Shown: positions 8,686 through 17,537 of the stretch, in pieces
Layout: each line of letters opens with the position of its first letter
How positions within the stretch are numbered: position 1 is the first letter of the stretch
NCBI RefSeq assembly: GCF_013371465.1
Contig: NZ_JABWDU010000002.1
Coordinates: forward strand, 363,888 to 427,887
Direction: 5' to 3'
Source of the DNA: Ensifer oleiphilus
GTDB taxonomy: Bacteria > Pseudomonadota > Alphaproteobacteria > Rhizobiales > Rhizobiaceae
DNA length: 64,000 nt
Position numbers and translations under genes: made by a program
Notes under the pieces: generated by a model
What the model saw: only the letters and a program-made list of their open reading frames with translations
Database searches by the model: none
What the model was told of the DNA's origin: nothing

Positions 8686-8841
8686 CATTTGCGGTCATGA
8701 AAGCCGTAGGCCTTTGCGACAGAGCATCCGCCGCCCGGCGACCGGCGCGCCAGAATTTCTGCGGCTGTTCCACGTCGAGAGGGAGCGGAACACCGGGAAC
8801 CAAAGCCGCCTGCAAGATCGTCGCGCGGTCGGTTGCGGGCA

Positions 8842-9000
8842 TCAGTTGGCGGCGTTGGCCACCTTCTTGCCGGCCGACTGTGTCGCGTTGACGGTGTTTG
8901 CGGTATCCTGCCCCATGCCTCGGATGGTGTTGCCGCAGGCGCTGAGCGTCGTCAGAGCAATCAGGATGACACTGACGGTCGCAAGGGTTTGTGCTTTCAT
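8842..9000 (-). CDS. Entericidin-like small lipoprotein
   Basis: This 52-codon gene starts with ATG at 9000 and stops with TGA at 8842. The product has a basic/hydrophobic signal of about 20 residues and a lipobox LSAC with the lipidated Cys at 22. A short mature part follows with GNTIRGMGQDT and an Ala/Lys-rich tail, the entericidin EcnA/EcnB pattern. AAGGAAG sits at ribosome-binding distance upstream. Entericidins are stress-induced envelope lipoproteins, some proposed as toxin/antidote pairs. Only one gene is present here. It lies between two plus-strand corrinoid-pathway genes but on the opposite strand, so it is unlikely to belong to that pathway. Confidence 0.85.
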   Translation of the reverse strand: MKAQTLATVSVILIALTTLSACGNTIRGMGQDTANTVNATQSAGKKVANAAN

Positions 9001-9039
9001 GGCCAGCTTCCTTCACATTGGTGGGTAAGTGGGATCGAG

Positions 9040-9660
9040 ATGGAAAAAGTATCGCGCACAATACAACGCACAAAACCGGAAAAAGTTCACGTCATCGGTT
9101 GCGGCGCAATCGCGCGCGAAATCCTCGCTATCTGTCAGGCAAACCAGCTCGACCATGTCGACCTCGCCTGTCTTCCCGCCATCTGGCACAACACACCCGA
9201 CAGGATCACCCCGGGCGTTCGGGAAGCGATCGCCAAGGCGCGTCAGGAGGGCTTCAAGCGCATCTTCGTCGCCTATGCCGATTGCGGCACCGGAGGCCAC
9301 CTCGACCGGCTCTGCGAGGAAGAAGGCGTCGAACGCATCCCCGGCCCGCATTGCTATTCCTTCTTTGCCGGCAACGATGACTTTGCCAGCCGCTGGGACG
9401 ATGATCTGACGGCGTTCTTCCTTACCGACTTCCTCGCCCGCCAGTTCGAGGCCTTCGTCGTCGAGCCGCTCGGCCTCAAGCGTCACCCGGAACTCAGGGA
9501 CATGTATTTCGGCCACTACCGCAAGCTCGTCTACCTCTCGCAGCAGGAAGACGAGACGCTGCAGGCAAAGGCGAAGGAGGCTGCCGACTATCTCGGCCTC
9601 GAATACGAATACCGCTTCACCGGCTATGGCGACCTGACGACATCGCTCTTGAGCGCGTGA
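9040..9660 (+). CDS. DUF1638 protein associated with MttB/corrinoid clusters
   Basis: This 206-residue protein begins at ATG 9040; the longer upstream frame runs through the lipoprotein gene and is discarded. Landmarks of DUF1638 are VIGCGAIARE near 14, LPAIWHNTP near 38, AYADCGTGG near 71 and GPHCYSFFAG near 95. Conserved Cys and His residues in these motifs suggest metal or corrinoid handling, but the function is unproven. The family often occurs beside trimethylamine-methyltransferase-type genes, as here, so a service role in corrinoid methyl transfer is plausible. GTGGGATCGAG precedes the start. Confidence 0.8.
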   Translation: MEKVSRTIQRTKPEKVHVIGCGAIAREILAICQANQLDHVDLACLPAIWHNTPDRITPGVREAIAKARQEGFKRIFVAYADCGTGGHLDRLCEEEGVERIPGPHCYSFFAGNDDFASRWDDDLTAFFLTDFLARQFEAFVVEPLGLKRHPELRDMYFGHYRKLVYLSQQEDETLQAKAKEAADYLGLEYEYRFTGYGDLTTSLLSA

Positions 9661-9712
9661 TCCTGAAACCGACCCCGTCGCGACTTGGCCGCGGCACGCA
9701 GTACAGCGGACT

Positions 9713-10948
9713 TCAGCTCGCCAACAGGATGGAAGCCTGGGCCGCATCGTCTCCCGCAGCACCGGAGCCGGTCGGCCCGCGCCACGTACCATCGAAGATC
9801 GAGACGGTATTGCGCCCATCCCGCTTGGCTTCATAGAGAGCGGCATCCGCCGCCCGAAGAAGGTCTTCGAGAGAGGCTTCCGAAGGTTTGCCCAAGGCGA
9901 CGCCAAGGCTCGCAGTGACGACATGTCCGTCGCCGAGACCACGATTGCGGATCCCCAGCGCCTCGATCGCCGCCCTTATCCTCTCGGCCATGTCGGTTGC
10001 CTGCTCGCGCTCGACATCGGTCATCAGCACCAGGATCTCTTCGCCGCCGAAACGGAAGGTTTCGCCAGCGCCCGCAACCTCGCGCAGGATGCAGCGGCAG
10101 GCAGCGCGCAGGCAATCGTCGCCTTCGATATGGCCGTGAACATCGTTGAACAATTTGAAGCGATCGATATCGAGCATGATGACCGCTACCGTGACCGCGG
10201 CGTCCTGCTTGCTCCAGATCGCCTGACGCCGGCGCGCCAGCGAATGGCGGTTGAACAGACCGGTCAGTTCGTCGCGCTCGGATTTGCGCTCCAGTTCGGC
10301 GTGCAGCAGGCTGCCGCGCAGCTGATGGAGAAAATTCAGCCGGTCCTTGTGCTCCATGAAATAGGCGCTCATCGCCAGGAAGATTGCCAAGGTCACGTAG
10401 AAGGTAATGATGCCGGTATAGGTGACGTCATCGAAGGAGCCGTTCAACTTGGTGGTCGTGAATTGCACGGCGCACATCAGCGCCAGGCCAAGCACGATGG
10501 TGGCAAACCTTGGGCGTAGAGCGATGACAAAGAACAGGAACGCCGCGACATTGCCGTTCTGATAGACGAACAGGTAGGGACTGCTGCTGAAAACCGCGAC
10601 CGACATCGGTAGCGAAACCCCGAGCACGGCGACACAGATGGCAAGAAGATCGTAATTGCGCGCACTCGGCCAGCGCCTGAGCGCCAGCACGCTGAACAGA
10701 GCGAAAGGCGTGAAGATGCCGAACCGAACAAGCACGAGCTGCCAGAACACATCCGGCATCATCGTCGCGTCGCCGAAAAACACGCTGTCGTAGATGAGCG
10801 TGCCGATCAGCGCCCAGATCGCGGCAAGCCTGACGCGGCTTGCGGCGTAGTCGCGCAGGAAAGCCGCTTCGATATCGGGCGAAAAGCGCAAGAACTTGAA
10901 CCCGCGGCCGATCTGGCGGTCAACGTCCCCTAGCGTCACGACGCCCAT
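9713..10948 (-). CDS. Membrane-bound GGDEF diguanylate cyclase
   Basis: This protein of about 411 residues has an N-terminal region of some six transmembrane helices (about 40-200). A short coiled linker and a GGDEF domain follow. The active-site loop reads FGGEEI, a permitted variant of GGDEF, and is preceded by DELTGLFNR and LDIDRFKLFND. It should make cyclic di-GMP at the inner membrane. No RxxD inhibitory site is obvious. Two ATG codons sit at 10951 and 10948. The second is chosen because GGAGGG lies at better spacing. The upstream frame to 11074 looks non-coding. The gene is convergent with DUF1638. Confidence 0.85.
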   Translation of the reverse strand: MGVVTLGDVDRQIGRGFKFLRFSPDIEAAFLRDYAASRVRLAAIWALIGTLIYDSVFFGDATMMPDVFWQLVLVRFGIFTPFALFSVLALRRWPSARNYDLLAICVAVLGVSLPMSVAVFSSSPYLFVYQNGNVAAFLFFVIALRPRFATIVLGLALMCAVQFTTTKLNGSFDDVTYTGIITFYVTLAIFLAMSAYFMEHKDRLNFLHQLRGSLLHAELERKSERDELTGLFNRHSLARRRQAIWSKQDAAVTVAVIMLDIDRFKLFNDVHGHIEGDDCLRAACRCILREVAGAGETFRFGGEEILVLMTDVEREQATDMAERIRAAIEALGIRNRGLGDGHVVTASLGVALGKPSEASLEDLLRAADAALYEAKRDGRNTVSIFDGTWRGPTGSGAAGDDAAQASILLAS

Positions 10949-11248
10949 CATCGACCCTCCGGCTTGTGAAACGGACGCATGAGAGGTGACACATAAAGCT
11001 GAACACGCCCTAAAGAGCGGCCCCAGCCCGTCGATCGCCGGAGATAGGCTGACTTGCTCGACAGGAGGCCTCAATCCAGGGCAGGCAAGCCGTTAATGGC
11101 GCGCGGCAATCACCGCGCCCGTCGCAATCATCGCGCTGCCGCCAGCAGCTTCTTCCCGGCAACAGCCGGGACGGCATTGCGCCAGGAACGGACGCGAAAG
11201 TGCCCCTTCGCGCCCGGCAACGGCAGATAAAAAGGCGATCAGCGCCGG

Positions 11249-12688
11249 CTACCCGGCCTTCTTGACCGCCGGGATGACCCAGGAGCCATCCAGGATGGAT
11301 GGCGGACTGTCGTCGGGCCAGTAGAGCCGCATCATCAGGATGAACTTGTCGTTCGGCGCAGGCAGCCAGTTGGTTTCCTTGTCCGCGCCGGGAGACTCGT
11401 GCTGGATGTAGATATCCGTCGATCCGTCCGGATTTGTCTTGGGGTTTTGCCGAGCACTGATCGAGTAGCGGTTGATCGGGTTTTCCACGAAGAAATACTG
11501 CTCGTTGTACATGGTAATCGACCAGAACCCTCGCACAGGCGGCAACTGCCCTTTTGGAAAGGTCAGGACGTACTTGTTCGCCCCGTTATATGCCCGGGCA
11601 ATGAGGCCATCCTTCGACTTCAGCGAGGTTGGATAGACCGCGTCTTGCGGACGATTGGCGCCAAGGCCGATGGCGGTTATCAGCGCGCGCTGGAGATAGT
11701 TGGTCCCGTAAACGCCGGTCACGGTCGTGTAACCCCAACCGTTGATGTCCTTGATATCGCCATCGCTGAACTTGAAGTGCAGCATGATGCGGTGGAAAGC
11801 GAACTCGGGAATGCGCTTGACGAATGCGGCATCCAGCTTGGCCTTGTCGAAGGCCTGGCCCGGAACGATGCCGATCTGCGCGAACTTCGCGACCGTCTCG
11901 GCATCGGCGGCTGTCGGCGGATTGGCCTTCATCAGTTCGCTCAGCAGGGTGAAATACTCGACCGCATCCATACGGTTGACCTGCTCGCGCACGGCCGTCT
12001 TCATGTCGATGGCGGGGTCGACCTTTCCCGGCGGCGGCGTCCATTCCTTGCCGTAGGCGCTGAGCGGCACGAGCTTGCACTGGTCCTGCAATGCGTGAAC
12101 GGCCGCGTAGTCTTCCGGTGTGCCGTCGCAATAGATGCGGCCGAGGATCCAGATCAGGTTCGTCGCCGATCGGTATTCGGTCACGCCGTCGGGCAGTTGG
12201 CCCTGCCAACCGGGACCGGTGATGGCGTAAGATTGTGCGCCGTCGCCTGTCGTGCGTTTTCCCGGCACCTGAAACACCGTCGTCCATCCATCGAGCATCG
12301 GAAACAGGAAGTAGCGATCCTTCATATCGGGGATCGAGAGGACCCACGGCTGCTCTTCGACATTGATGAACGCGGTCGTGTAGAGCGTGTCGGCATTCGG
12401 CGCAGTGACGTCCTTGAAGGACGCGTCCGGATATTCGCGAAGCTTGATGATGTGGCCCATCGGGCCCTTGCTGCCCTCGGGCTTTTCGACATTGGTGACG
12501 ACGCGGCGTGTTACTTCCATCGTCACCAGGGGATATCCATAGATATAGGCTTCGACCGCGAGCCAGAATTCGTCGGCAGCTTCGATCGGATCGATAAGCG
12601 GTGATTCAAAGGCATGCACTGATGAAAATGAAGCGCTGGCGAGTAAACCCATTCCTCCCATCGCGACGGCGCGGCGTGTCAGATCCAT
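11249..12688 (-). CDS. Exported DUF1254/DUF1214 domain protein
   Basis: This 479-residue protein starts after a near-perfect AGGAGG. Residues 1-26 form an export signal containing TRRAVAMGG, which could be a Tat signal, ending near VHA. An N-terminal DUF1254 domain follows (about 40-170, with YIYGYPLVTME and TAPNADTLYTT). The C-terminal DUF1214 domain (about 330-470) carries PPVRGFWSITMYNEQYFF and NRYSI. The family is widespread in soil bacteria and its biochemical role is not established. It stands alone, with about 570 bp of upstream sequence in which no promoter was recognised. Confidence 0.85.
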   Translation of the reverse strand: MDLTRRAVAMGGMGLLASASFSSVHAFESPLIDPIEAADEFWLAVEAYIYGYPLVTMEVTRRVVTNVEKPEGSKGPMGHIIKLREYPDASFKDVTAPNADTLYTTAFINVEEQPWVLSIPDMKDRYFLFPMLDGWTTVFQVPGKRTTGDGAQSYAITGPGWQGQLPDGVTEYRSATNLIWILGRIYCDGTPEDYAAVHALQDQCKLVPLSAYGKEWTPPPGKVDPAIDMKTAVREQVNRMDAVEYFTLLSELMKANPPTAADAETVAKFAQIGIVPGQAFDKAKLDAAFVKRIPEFAFHRIMLHFKFSDGDIKDINGWGYTTVTGVYGTNYLQRALITAIGLGANRPQDAVYPTSLKSKDGLIARAYNGANKYVLTFPKGQLPPVRGFWSITMYNEQYFFVENPINRYSISARQNPKTNPDGSTDIYIQHESPGADKETNWLPAPNDKFILMMRLYWPDDSPPSILDGSWVIPAVKKAG

Positions 12689-13152
12689 GTTCGCCTCCTA
12701 TTTGCCCTCATGGCGCACGGACGTTAGCATAAGCTAATCAATGCTACTAGGCATTGTGCACCGCGAAATCACAGCTTGAAAACGCAAGGGTCGGATTCCG
12801 CATTGCCTTGGCGGCCATCAGTTGGCCTGCCCCGCCCTCAAGTCCCGAAATGAAACCGGCCAGACGGCGGAAATCGCTCCGCGTCACGACAGACACGTTG
12901 GGCGACGTGGCAACGGCCGGAAACAGCGCGAGACTACATATGGAGAAAGAAACGACAGTCAGTAAAAGACCATGACTGAACTCATTTTCATATATCTTTG
13001 AAAGATCCCCAAATACACAATGCCAAAATTAGCGCTGTTTTAAAGAAATGCACATCGAGTTCAGAGCGAGATTTACAAAGATATATCCCGGATAGTTCGA
13101 TCTTTTGAAGAATACAACTTCGTGTCCCTGGTTCGCCATTCGGACGTTTTTG
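12689..13152. other. Intergenic region, AT-richer, no gene seen
   Basis: The segment between the DUF1254 gene and the RpoE2-type promoter at 13153 contains only short frames without ribosome-binding sites. The stretch 12975-13130 is clearly AT-richer than the surroundings. No structured RNA was recognised. Confidence 0.4.
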
Positions 13153-13177
13153 GGAACCAAGTTCTTCCCAGCCCGTT
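13153..13177 (+). promoter_or_regulatory. RpoE2-type general stress promoter
   Basis: GGAAC at 13153-13157, an 18-bp spacer and TT at 13176-13177 match the Sinorhizobium RpoE2/EcfG consensus GGAAC-N18-TT. It lies about 90 bp upstream of the small gene at 13266, which it probably drives. Confidence 0.65.
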
Positions 13178-13265
13178 TACACAGGACACATACCTTTCCG
13201 ACGCTTCCTCTGCCGCCTGACAGTTGGCCGTCTTTGCGCCGAAATCCGACACTCGGGAGCGTTCA

Positions 13266-13478
13266 ATGACACGGCATATCAAATATGAACAAGAGGCACT
13301 GCTGCGCGGCTGGGATGCAGTCTACGATCTGGAAGAGTTCATTCTGGCATACAGTTTGGCGCCGCTCGCCGCGCGTGAAATCTTCGCGAAAGCCGGCCCT
13401 CGCAGGCTCGATCTCGCTAACGCGATGGACGCACGAAAGCTGGCAACGGCCAAACACTCGACGATAACGCGCTTATGA
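13266..13478 (+). CDS. Small hypothetical protein, probable RpoE2 target
   Basis: This 70-residue protein starts at ATG 13266 behind CGGGAG. The N-terminal half is acidic and aromatic (GWDAVYDLEEFILAY) and the C-terminal half is basic, with AREIFAKAGPRRLDLANAMD. No family was recognised. The RpoE2-type promoter 90 bp upstream and the neighbouring stress-type genes suggest induction under general stress. Its short length makes the call moderate, but the ribosome-binding site and promoter support it. Confidence 0.6.
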   Translation: MTRHIKYEQEALLRGWDAVYDLEEFILAYSLAPLAAREIFAKAGPRRLDLANAMDARKLATAKHSTITRL

Positions 13479-13605
13479 TCCGCGCTTGACTGATGTCGGT
13501 TGCCTCCGTGCGATATTGCGCGCAGGGTAGTTGGTCGACAGCGATTGAAGCGGGCGCTGTTGCGAACGGGTCTATGTGCCTGTGCCCCAACAAAAGGAGG
13601 ACGTC

Positions 13606-13923
13606 ATGTCTTCCAGCCATCCAAAATATTATCTTGATGCAGACGACCTCAACCTGTTGGTCGAGGTGCTCACGGCCGCCGGCTTCTATGGGACGACGGC
13701 CAAGGCAGACCCAAGCGGAAGGCACGCCGCAACGCGCTTCCTGATGGCCGCGCTCCAAAACGGCATTAATAGCCGCGAAATGCTCGCTGCAGCGCTTATC
13801 GAGCGTGGCAGCGCGTCGAACGGAGAGCATCAGACGCCGGCGCAAACGAAAGCCGAAGCGATCGATCGATGGGATGACGAAGGCGGCGCTGTCTCAGGCG
13901 CCACCGCCAGGTCTCCTGTCTGA
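13606..13923 (+). CDS. Small hypothetical protein
   Basis: This 105-residue protein starts at ATG 13606, directly behind a strong AAGGAGG. It opens with SSSHPKYYLDADDLNLLVEVL, followed by a segment ending AATRFLMAALQNGI and a polar, acidic C-terminal third. It looks like a soluble helical protein and carries no motif I can name. It lies in the island of small stress-type genes and is followed by another small plus-strand gene at 13988. Translation from the upstream ATG at 13576 is less likely given the ribosome-binding site. Confidence 0.65.
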   Translation: MSSSHPKYYLDADDLNLLVEVLTAAGFYGTTAKADPSGRHAATRFLMAALQNGINSREMLAAALIERGSASNGEHQTPAQTKAEAIDRWDDEGGAVSGATARSPV

Positions 13924-13987
13924 CCAGCGACTTGAACGTCGACCGAGCGGCCGTCAGCCCTTCCAATGTTCCAAACGGGAGAATTCG

Positions 13988-14323
13988 ATGCACACACTGC
14001 CCAGCCTGACGGGCCACCACCTCAGCCCCCGCGAACTTTCAGTGGTGCGGCGGGTTTTTGAAGCGACCTGTTTGAAGACACGGATCCAGGAGCGCGGCGT
14101 GCAGGCCGATCGCCTGGCGAGGTTCATCATGGACGAACTCCGGTTCGGCAACACCGATGAATCGTCTCTTCTCGAATGTGCCCTGTGGCACGAGACGCGG
14201 CGCAGTCCATCCGCAACCAAGAGCCAATCGATCGTCGATGTCCGAACAGCAAGAACCCGCGAGGGCCGCGATCCCGGCCAACCGGTAAAAACGGGTGCTC
14301 CTCATCATCGAGGCACACGCTAG
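13988..14323 (+). CDS. Small hypothetical protein
   Basis: This 111-residue protein starts at ATG 13988 behind ACGGGAGAATTCG. The first 70 residues look structured (LSPRELSVVRRVFEATCLKT and ADRLARFIMDELRFG). The tail after about residue 75 is polar and disordered-looking. No family was recognised. It follows the 13606 gene by 64 bp and precedes the DUF892 gene, so the three may be co-transcribed. Confidence 0.55.
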   Translation: MHTLPSLTGHHLSPRELSVVRRVFEATCLKTRIQERGVQADRLARFIMDELRFGNTDESSLLECALWHETRRSPSATKSQSIVDVRTARTREGRDPGQPVKTGAPHHRGTR

Positions 14324-14459
14324 CCTCCGCTCCGACGCGGCTCGCCACGTCTATCAAAGATCTGGACATCAAGAACCTGGCCGCCCCTGACGGGCAGCCG
14401 GCAGGACCAGGCACGTTGCCTGGAGCATGACAGAGAACCCTCTAGCCAAAGGAGCCATC

Positions 14460-14963
14460 ATGGCCAAGGACATCAAGACACTGGACGTGCTTTTTCACGA
14501 TACGTTGAAGGACGTCTACTTCGCCGAGAGCAAGATCATCGACACACTGCCGAAGATGCGCGATGCCGCCAGGAGCAAACCGCTCAAGGATGCGTTCATC
14601 AAGCATCTCACAGAGACCAAGGTTCATGTCGAGAGGCTGGAAGAGGTCTTCAAAATCATCGGCAAGAAGCCTGAAAAGAAGACATGTGACGCCATCATGG
14701 GCATCACCAAGGAAGGTGCCTCGATCATGGACGAGTATGAAGGCTCGCCCGCGCTCGACGCCGGACTGCTTGCCGCCGCACAGGCGGTCGAACATTACGA
14801 AATGTCACGCTATGGCACATTGCGCACCTGGGCGCAGGAACTCGGCATGAAAGATGCCGCCAAGCTTCTTCAAATGACACTCGATGAAGAGCAGGCGACA
14901 GACATTGCCCTGACCGCGATCGCCACCAAGGTCGTCAACCAGAATGCAGAAAAAGCGGCCTAG
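14460..14963 (+). CDS. DUF892 family (YciE/YciF-type) ferritin-like stress protein
   Basis: This 167-residue protein starts at ATG 14460 behind AAAGGAG. It is an almost all-helical four-helix protein of the YciF/DUF892 ferritin-like group. Landmarks are LDVLFHDTLKDVYFAE, HLTETKVHVERLE, AQAVEHYEMSRYGTL and LQMTLDEEQATD. The Glu and His residues in these repeated helices are the expected di-metal ligands. Family members are induced by osmotic, oxidative or general stress, and the surrounding island with RpoE2-type promoters agrees with this. No RpoE2 site was seen directly upstream. Confidence 0.9.
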   Translation: MAKDIKTLDVLFHDTLKDVYFAESKIIDTLPKMRDAARSKPLKDAFIKHLTETKVHVERLEEVFKIIGKKPEKKTCDAIMGITKEGASIMDEYEGSPALDAGLLAAAQAVEHYEMSRYGTLRTWAQELGMKDAAKLLQMTLDEEQATDIALTAIATKVVNQNAEKAA

Positions 14964-15184
14964 AGACTTTTCAGGGAAAAACGAGACGCACCAACGCGAA
15001 AATCTGCCCGGCTTGATCCTATCGAGCCGGGCAAAGGCTGTTACGCGCCCACGAGATCGACGTGCCCTTGGTCACGTGCACAAAAGACCGTGAAATGCGG
15101 CGCTGTCACGCGTGGCGTCAGCACACAGATTTCTCCGTCAAACTGACGCAACGACATCTGCGCAGATTGGTAGGAGATGGCAAC

Positions 15185-16297
15185 CTAGCCCCTTGGGCCG
15201 GTTCCGCTGTCTTCGGGTAAGGGGGAATGCGAAGCCGATTGCGCCCGCTCATCGAGTTCAGCTGCCGCCCACTCGAGAAACAGGTTGTATGCGACTGCCA
15301 AAAGGGTCGGCCCGAGAAAGAGCCCGATCAACCCGAAGGCCAGCACACCGCCAACAAGCCCGAACAAGCCCAGCAAAACCGGCAGGTTGCTGTTTTGGTT
15401 GAGCAGGTAGGGTCGAATGAAATTGTCAATGGCGCTGACGAGCAAAAGGCCCCAGAGGGCGATGAAGATCGCCCATCCCATGGAACCCTGAAAGAGCAAC
15501 CAGAGCGCAACAGGCGCCCACACGAAGGGCGGGCCTCCCGGCACGAAAGACAGGGCGAAGGTCAGGCAACCCAACAATATCGGTTGAGGCACGCCGGCGA
15601 TCCAGAAACCGATCCCGGCCAGCACCCCCTGCGCAAGTGCGGTTCCGATCATCCCATAGACGACGCCCTTTACGGTCAGACCGATGACCGCCAGCAATCT
15701 CTTGCCACGAGGACCGGCAACGCGCTCACTGATCTGGCGCATGAAACCGGTCATGCGCCGACCGTGCAGGAACAAGAAAAAGGTGATGAAGATGCTGAGC
15801 GCAAGTCCAAGGACGACCGAACCGAGAGCGGCTCCGCCCGCAAGCGCGATATCGGTAAGAGGGCCTGTGAGTTTCTTGAGTTCTGCGATAAACGCGGGGG
15901 CATCATGTGCCAGGTTCTCCCAGTAAACCGCAACGCTCTCGCCGATGGCCGGCAGGCTCCTCACCCAGTTGGGTGGCGCGGGAGGCCCCTCGCCCAGCAC
16001 ATGCGCGAGCCCTTCGGCCAGACTTCTTATGTCGTCGGCGAGCGCAGTCACAAGCAGAACAAGTGGAGCGGCCACAACGATGACAACCAGGATCGTCATG
16101 ATCGCTGCGGCAAAAGCGCGGTAGCCTCCGACCGCGCGCTCGCAGTGGCGATAGAGCGGCCACGTCGAGAAACAGATCACCGCAGCCCACATTATCGCCG
16201 ATAGGAACGGCCAAAGAACCAGCGCGCAAGCTACGACCAGCAGCGCAAGCGCGCTGCTGCCGAGAACAGGTCCTATCCATCTGCGAGAATCTGACAT
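15185..16297 (-). CDS. AI-2E family transporter (PerM-type membrane protein)
   Basis: This protein of about 370 residues has seven or eight hydrophobic segments and the central soluble loop typical of the AI-2E/YdiK/PerM family. The C-terminal half shows GIGFWIAGVPQPILLG, FVPGGPPFVWAPVALW and LGLFGLVGGVLAFGLIGLFLGP. These are the conserved glycine-rich core segments. Some members export autoinducer-2 or act as Na+/H+ antiporters; the substrate here is unknown. The start at 16297 is chosen because upstream sequence to 16489 is not hydrophobic and looks non-coding. It is in the stress island but has no recognised RpoE2 promoter. Confidence 0.85.
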   Translation of the reverse strand: MSDSRRWIGPVLGSSALALLVVACALVLWPFLSAIMWAAVICFSTWPLYRHCERAVGGYRAFAAAIMTILVVIVVAAPLVLLVTALADDIRSLAEGLAHVLGEGPPAPPNWVRSLPAIGESVAVYWENLAHDAPAFIAELKKLTGPLTDIALAGGAALGSVVLGLALSIFITFFLFLHGRRMTGFMRQISERVAGPRGKRLLAVIGLTVKGVVYGMIGTALAQGVLAGIGFWIAGVPQPILLGCLTFALSFVPGGPPFVWAPVALWLLFQGSMGWAIFIALWGLLLVSAIDNFIRPYLLNQNSNLPVLLGLFGLVGGVLAFGLIGLFLGPTLLAVAYNLFLEWAAAELDERAQSASHSPLPEDSGTGPRG

Positions 16298-16747
16298 TGC
16301 CCGATCCGCCTTCGTTTCGGGGCACATTCTTCGGCACGTCTCCATAGCCATACCCACGCGCTGTTCTGCGCGAACGCTGAGCGGCAAGCGGGCCTGGCCA
16401 GGCCGGATTGAACGCGAGAACCCATCAACGCCGGCAGCTATGCGAACACTCTGAGCATAGACGCACAGTCGCACTGCATTTCCCGCCACTGCGCTTCACC
16501 GCAGACATGGCGATGGAAGCGTCAGGCGGCGATCCGGACCTGCGTTTGATGGTTCGATCAAGCGACGACTATCGCCAACCGATATCGCTGAAACGTTCTT
16601 CAAATCTGGGAGAGTTGAGTAATCGCAGCTGCGTGAACCCGCAAACCCATATCGCGCTATGTTGGGCAATTGCCCCTTCGAGGACCTCCTCGGAATAACC
16701 CGATCAGTCCAGGAAGGGCATGCAAGTGTCCATCCATGGACGAACGT

Positions 16748-16831
16748 TCAATACCAGCGGCCGCGACCGTACCAGCCACCGCTGAGAACGAGAACGATCA
16801 GAACTATGATGAGCAGTGTGGTGATATCCAT
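16748..16831 (-). CDS. 27-residue single-span membrane protein
   Basis: A 28-codon frame runs from ATG 16831 to TGA 16748. The peptide is one hydrophobic helix, DITTLLIIVLIVLVL, followed by a Gly/Trp/Tyr/Arg tail ending GRGRWY. AGGAGA precedes the start at ideal spacing and an RpoE2-type promoter lies about 80 bp upstream, which together make translation likely. The tail resembles small DUF3309-type membrane proteins but is much shorter. It may be a stress-induced membrane peptide; its function is unknown. Confidence 0.7.
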   Translation of the reverse strand: MDITTLLIIVLIVLVLSGGWYGRGRWY

Positions 16832-16912
16832 TTGGGTCTCCTGGGAGTACCCTGGTGATCGTCAATCACGATGATGGACGATGCTATTTTTTGCTGTACT
16901 CCAACGTTATAT

Positions 16913-16937
16913 AACGCGCCAGAAGTGTCTTCGTTCC
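16913..16937 (-). promoter_or_regulatory. RpoE2-type general stress promoter
   Basis: On the minus strand GGAAC (16937-16933), an 18-bp spacer and TT (16914-16913) match the RpoE2 consensus. It reads toward the 27-residue membrane protein gene that starts at 16831. Confidence 0.65.
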
Positions 16938-16986
16938 AGACTGAATAGAAGGCGGCGAGAACGCCGCCTCCCATCGATTGCGTGGC

Positions 16987-17358
16987 TTACTTGGCGCGGC
17001 GCCACACACCGTTGACGCCGTCACCCTTGACGTCTCCGGCCTTCTTGTCTTCGGCATAGGTGTAAAGCGGCTTGCCGTCGTAGGCCCACATTTCCTTGCC
17101 GGCCGTGTCCTTGACCAGCGACCATTCGCCTTCCGCCTTCGATTTTGCGGCGGCATGGAACGCCGGCCACATCTTCAGGCAATCGGCGTCGCAGTTCGAC
17201 TTGCCTTTGGTGTCCTTGTCGAACGTATAGAGGGTCATGCCGTTTCCAGTGGTCATGACCTTGCCCACCTTCGTGTCGACCATCTTGGCCGGTTCAGCGG
17301 CATAGGCCGACCATGACGTAGCGGCGGCTACGCCCAATGCGAGTAAAAGCGTTTTCAT
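16987..17358 (-). CDS. Periplasmic COG4315 lipoprotein-like repeat protein
   Basis: This 123-residue protein has a signal peptide cleaved near AYAAEP (about 21) and two copies of the secreted repeat PF03640/COG4315. The first is GNGMTLYTFDKDTKGKSNC and the second is DGKPLYTYAEDKKAGD. A CDADCLKMWPAF motif lies between them. The paired cysteines and the conserved Trp-Pro are typical of the family, which is common in proteobacteria and of unknown function. GGGAAAAAATC precedes the ATG. An RpoE2-type promoter at 17420-17444 reads into it, so stress induction is likely. Confidence 0.88.
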   Translation of the reverse strand: MKTLLLALGVAAATSWSAYAAEPAKMVDTKVGKVMTTGNGMTLYTFDKDTKGKSNCDADCLKMWPAFHAAAKSKAEGEWSLVKDTAGKEMWAYDGKPLYTYAEDKKAGDVKGDGVNGVWRRAK

Positions 17359-17419
17359 GATTTTTTCCCATCGGGGATGCCAGCGGAATGCAGGTAGTGC
17401 CCGAAGTCTTACGCACAGA

Positions 17420-17444
17420 AACGCGTGGCTTCGGTGGCTGTTCC
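17420..17444 (-). promoter_or_regulatory. RpoE2-type general stress promoter
   Basis: The minus strand has GGAAC at 17444-17440, 18 bp, then TT at 17421-17420. It lies 62 bp upstream of the COG4315 gene start and is the third exact GGAAC-N18-TT match in this 5-kb island. Confidence 0.7.
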
Positions 17445-17537
17445 ATGACGCACCAATTTGATTGTCTAGAAGCGGGCCGCAACTCTGCAGCGACCGGCAA
17501 AGTCAGACACGCCGCAGGCCGGCGACGTCTGATGATC

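Noticed and set aside
12754..12975. Plus-strand frame of 73 codons upstream of the 13266 gene
   Set aside because: No Shine-Dalgarno sequence or recognisable content; lies in a non-coding region.
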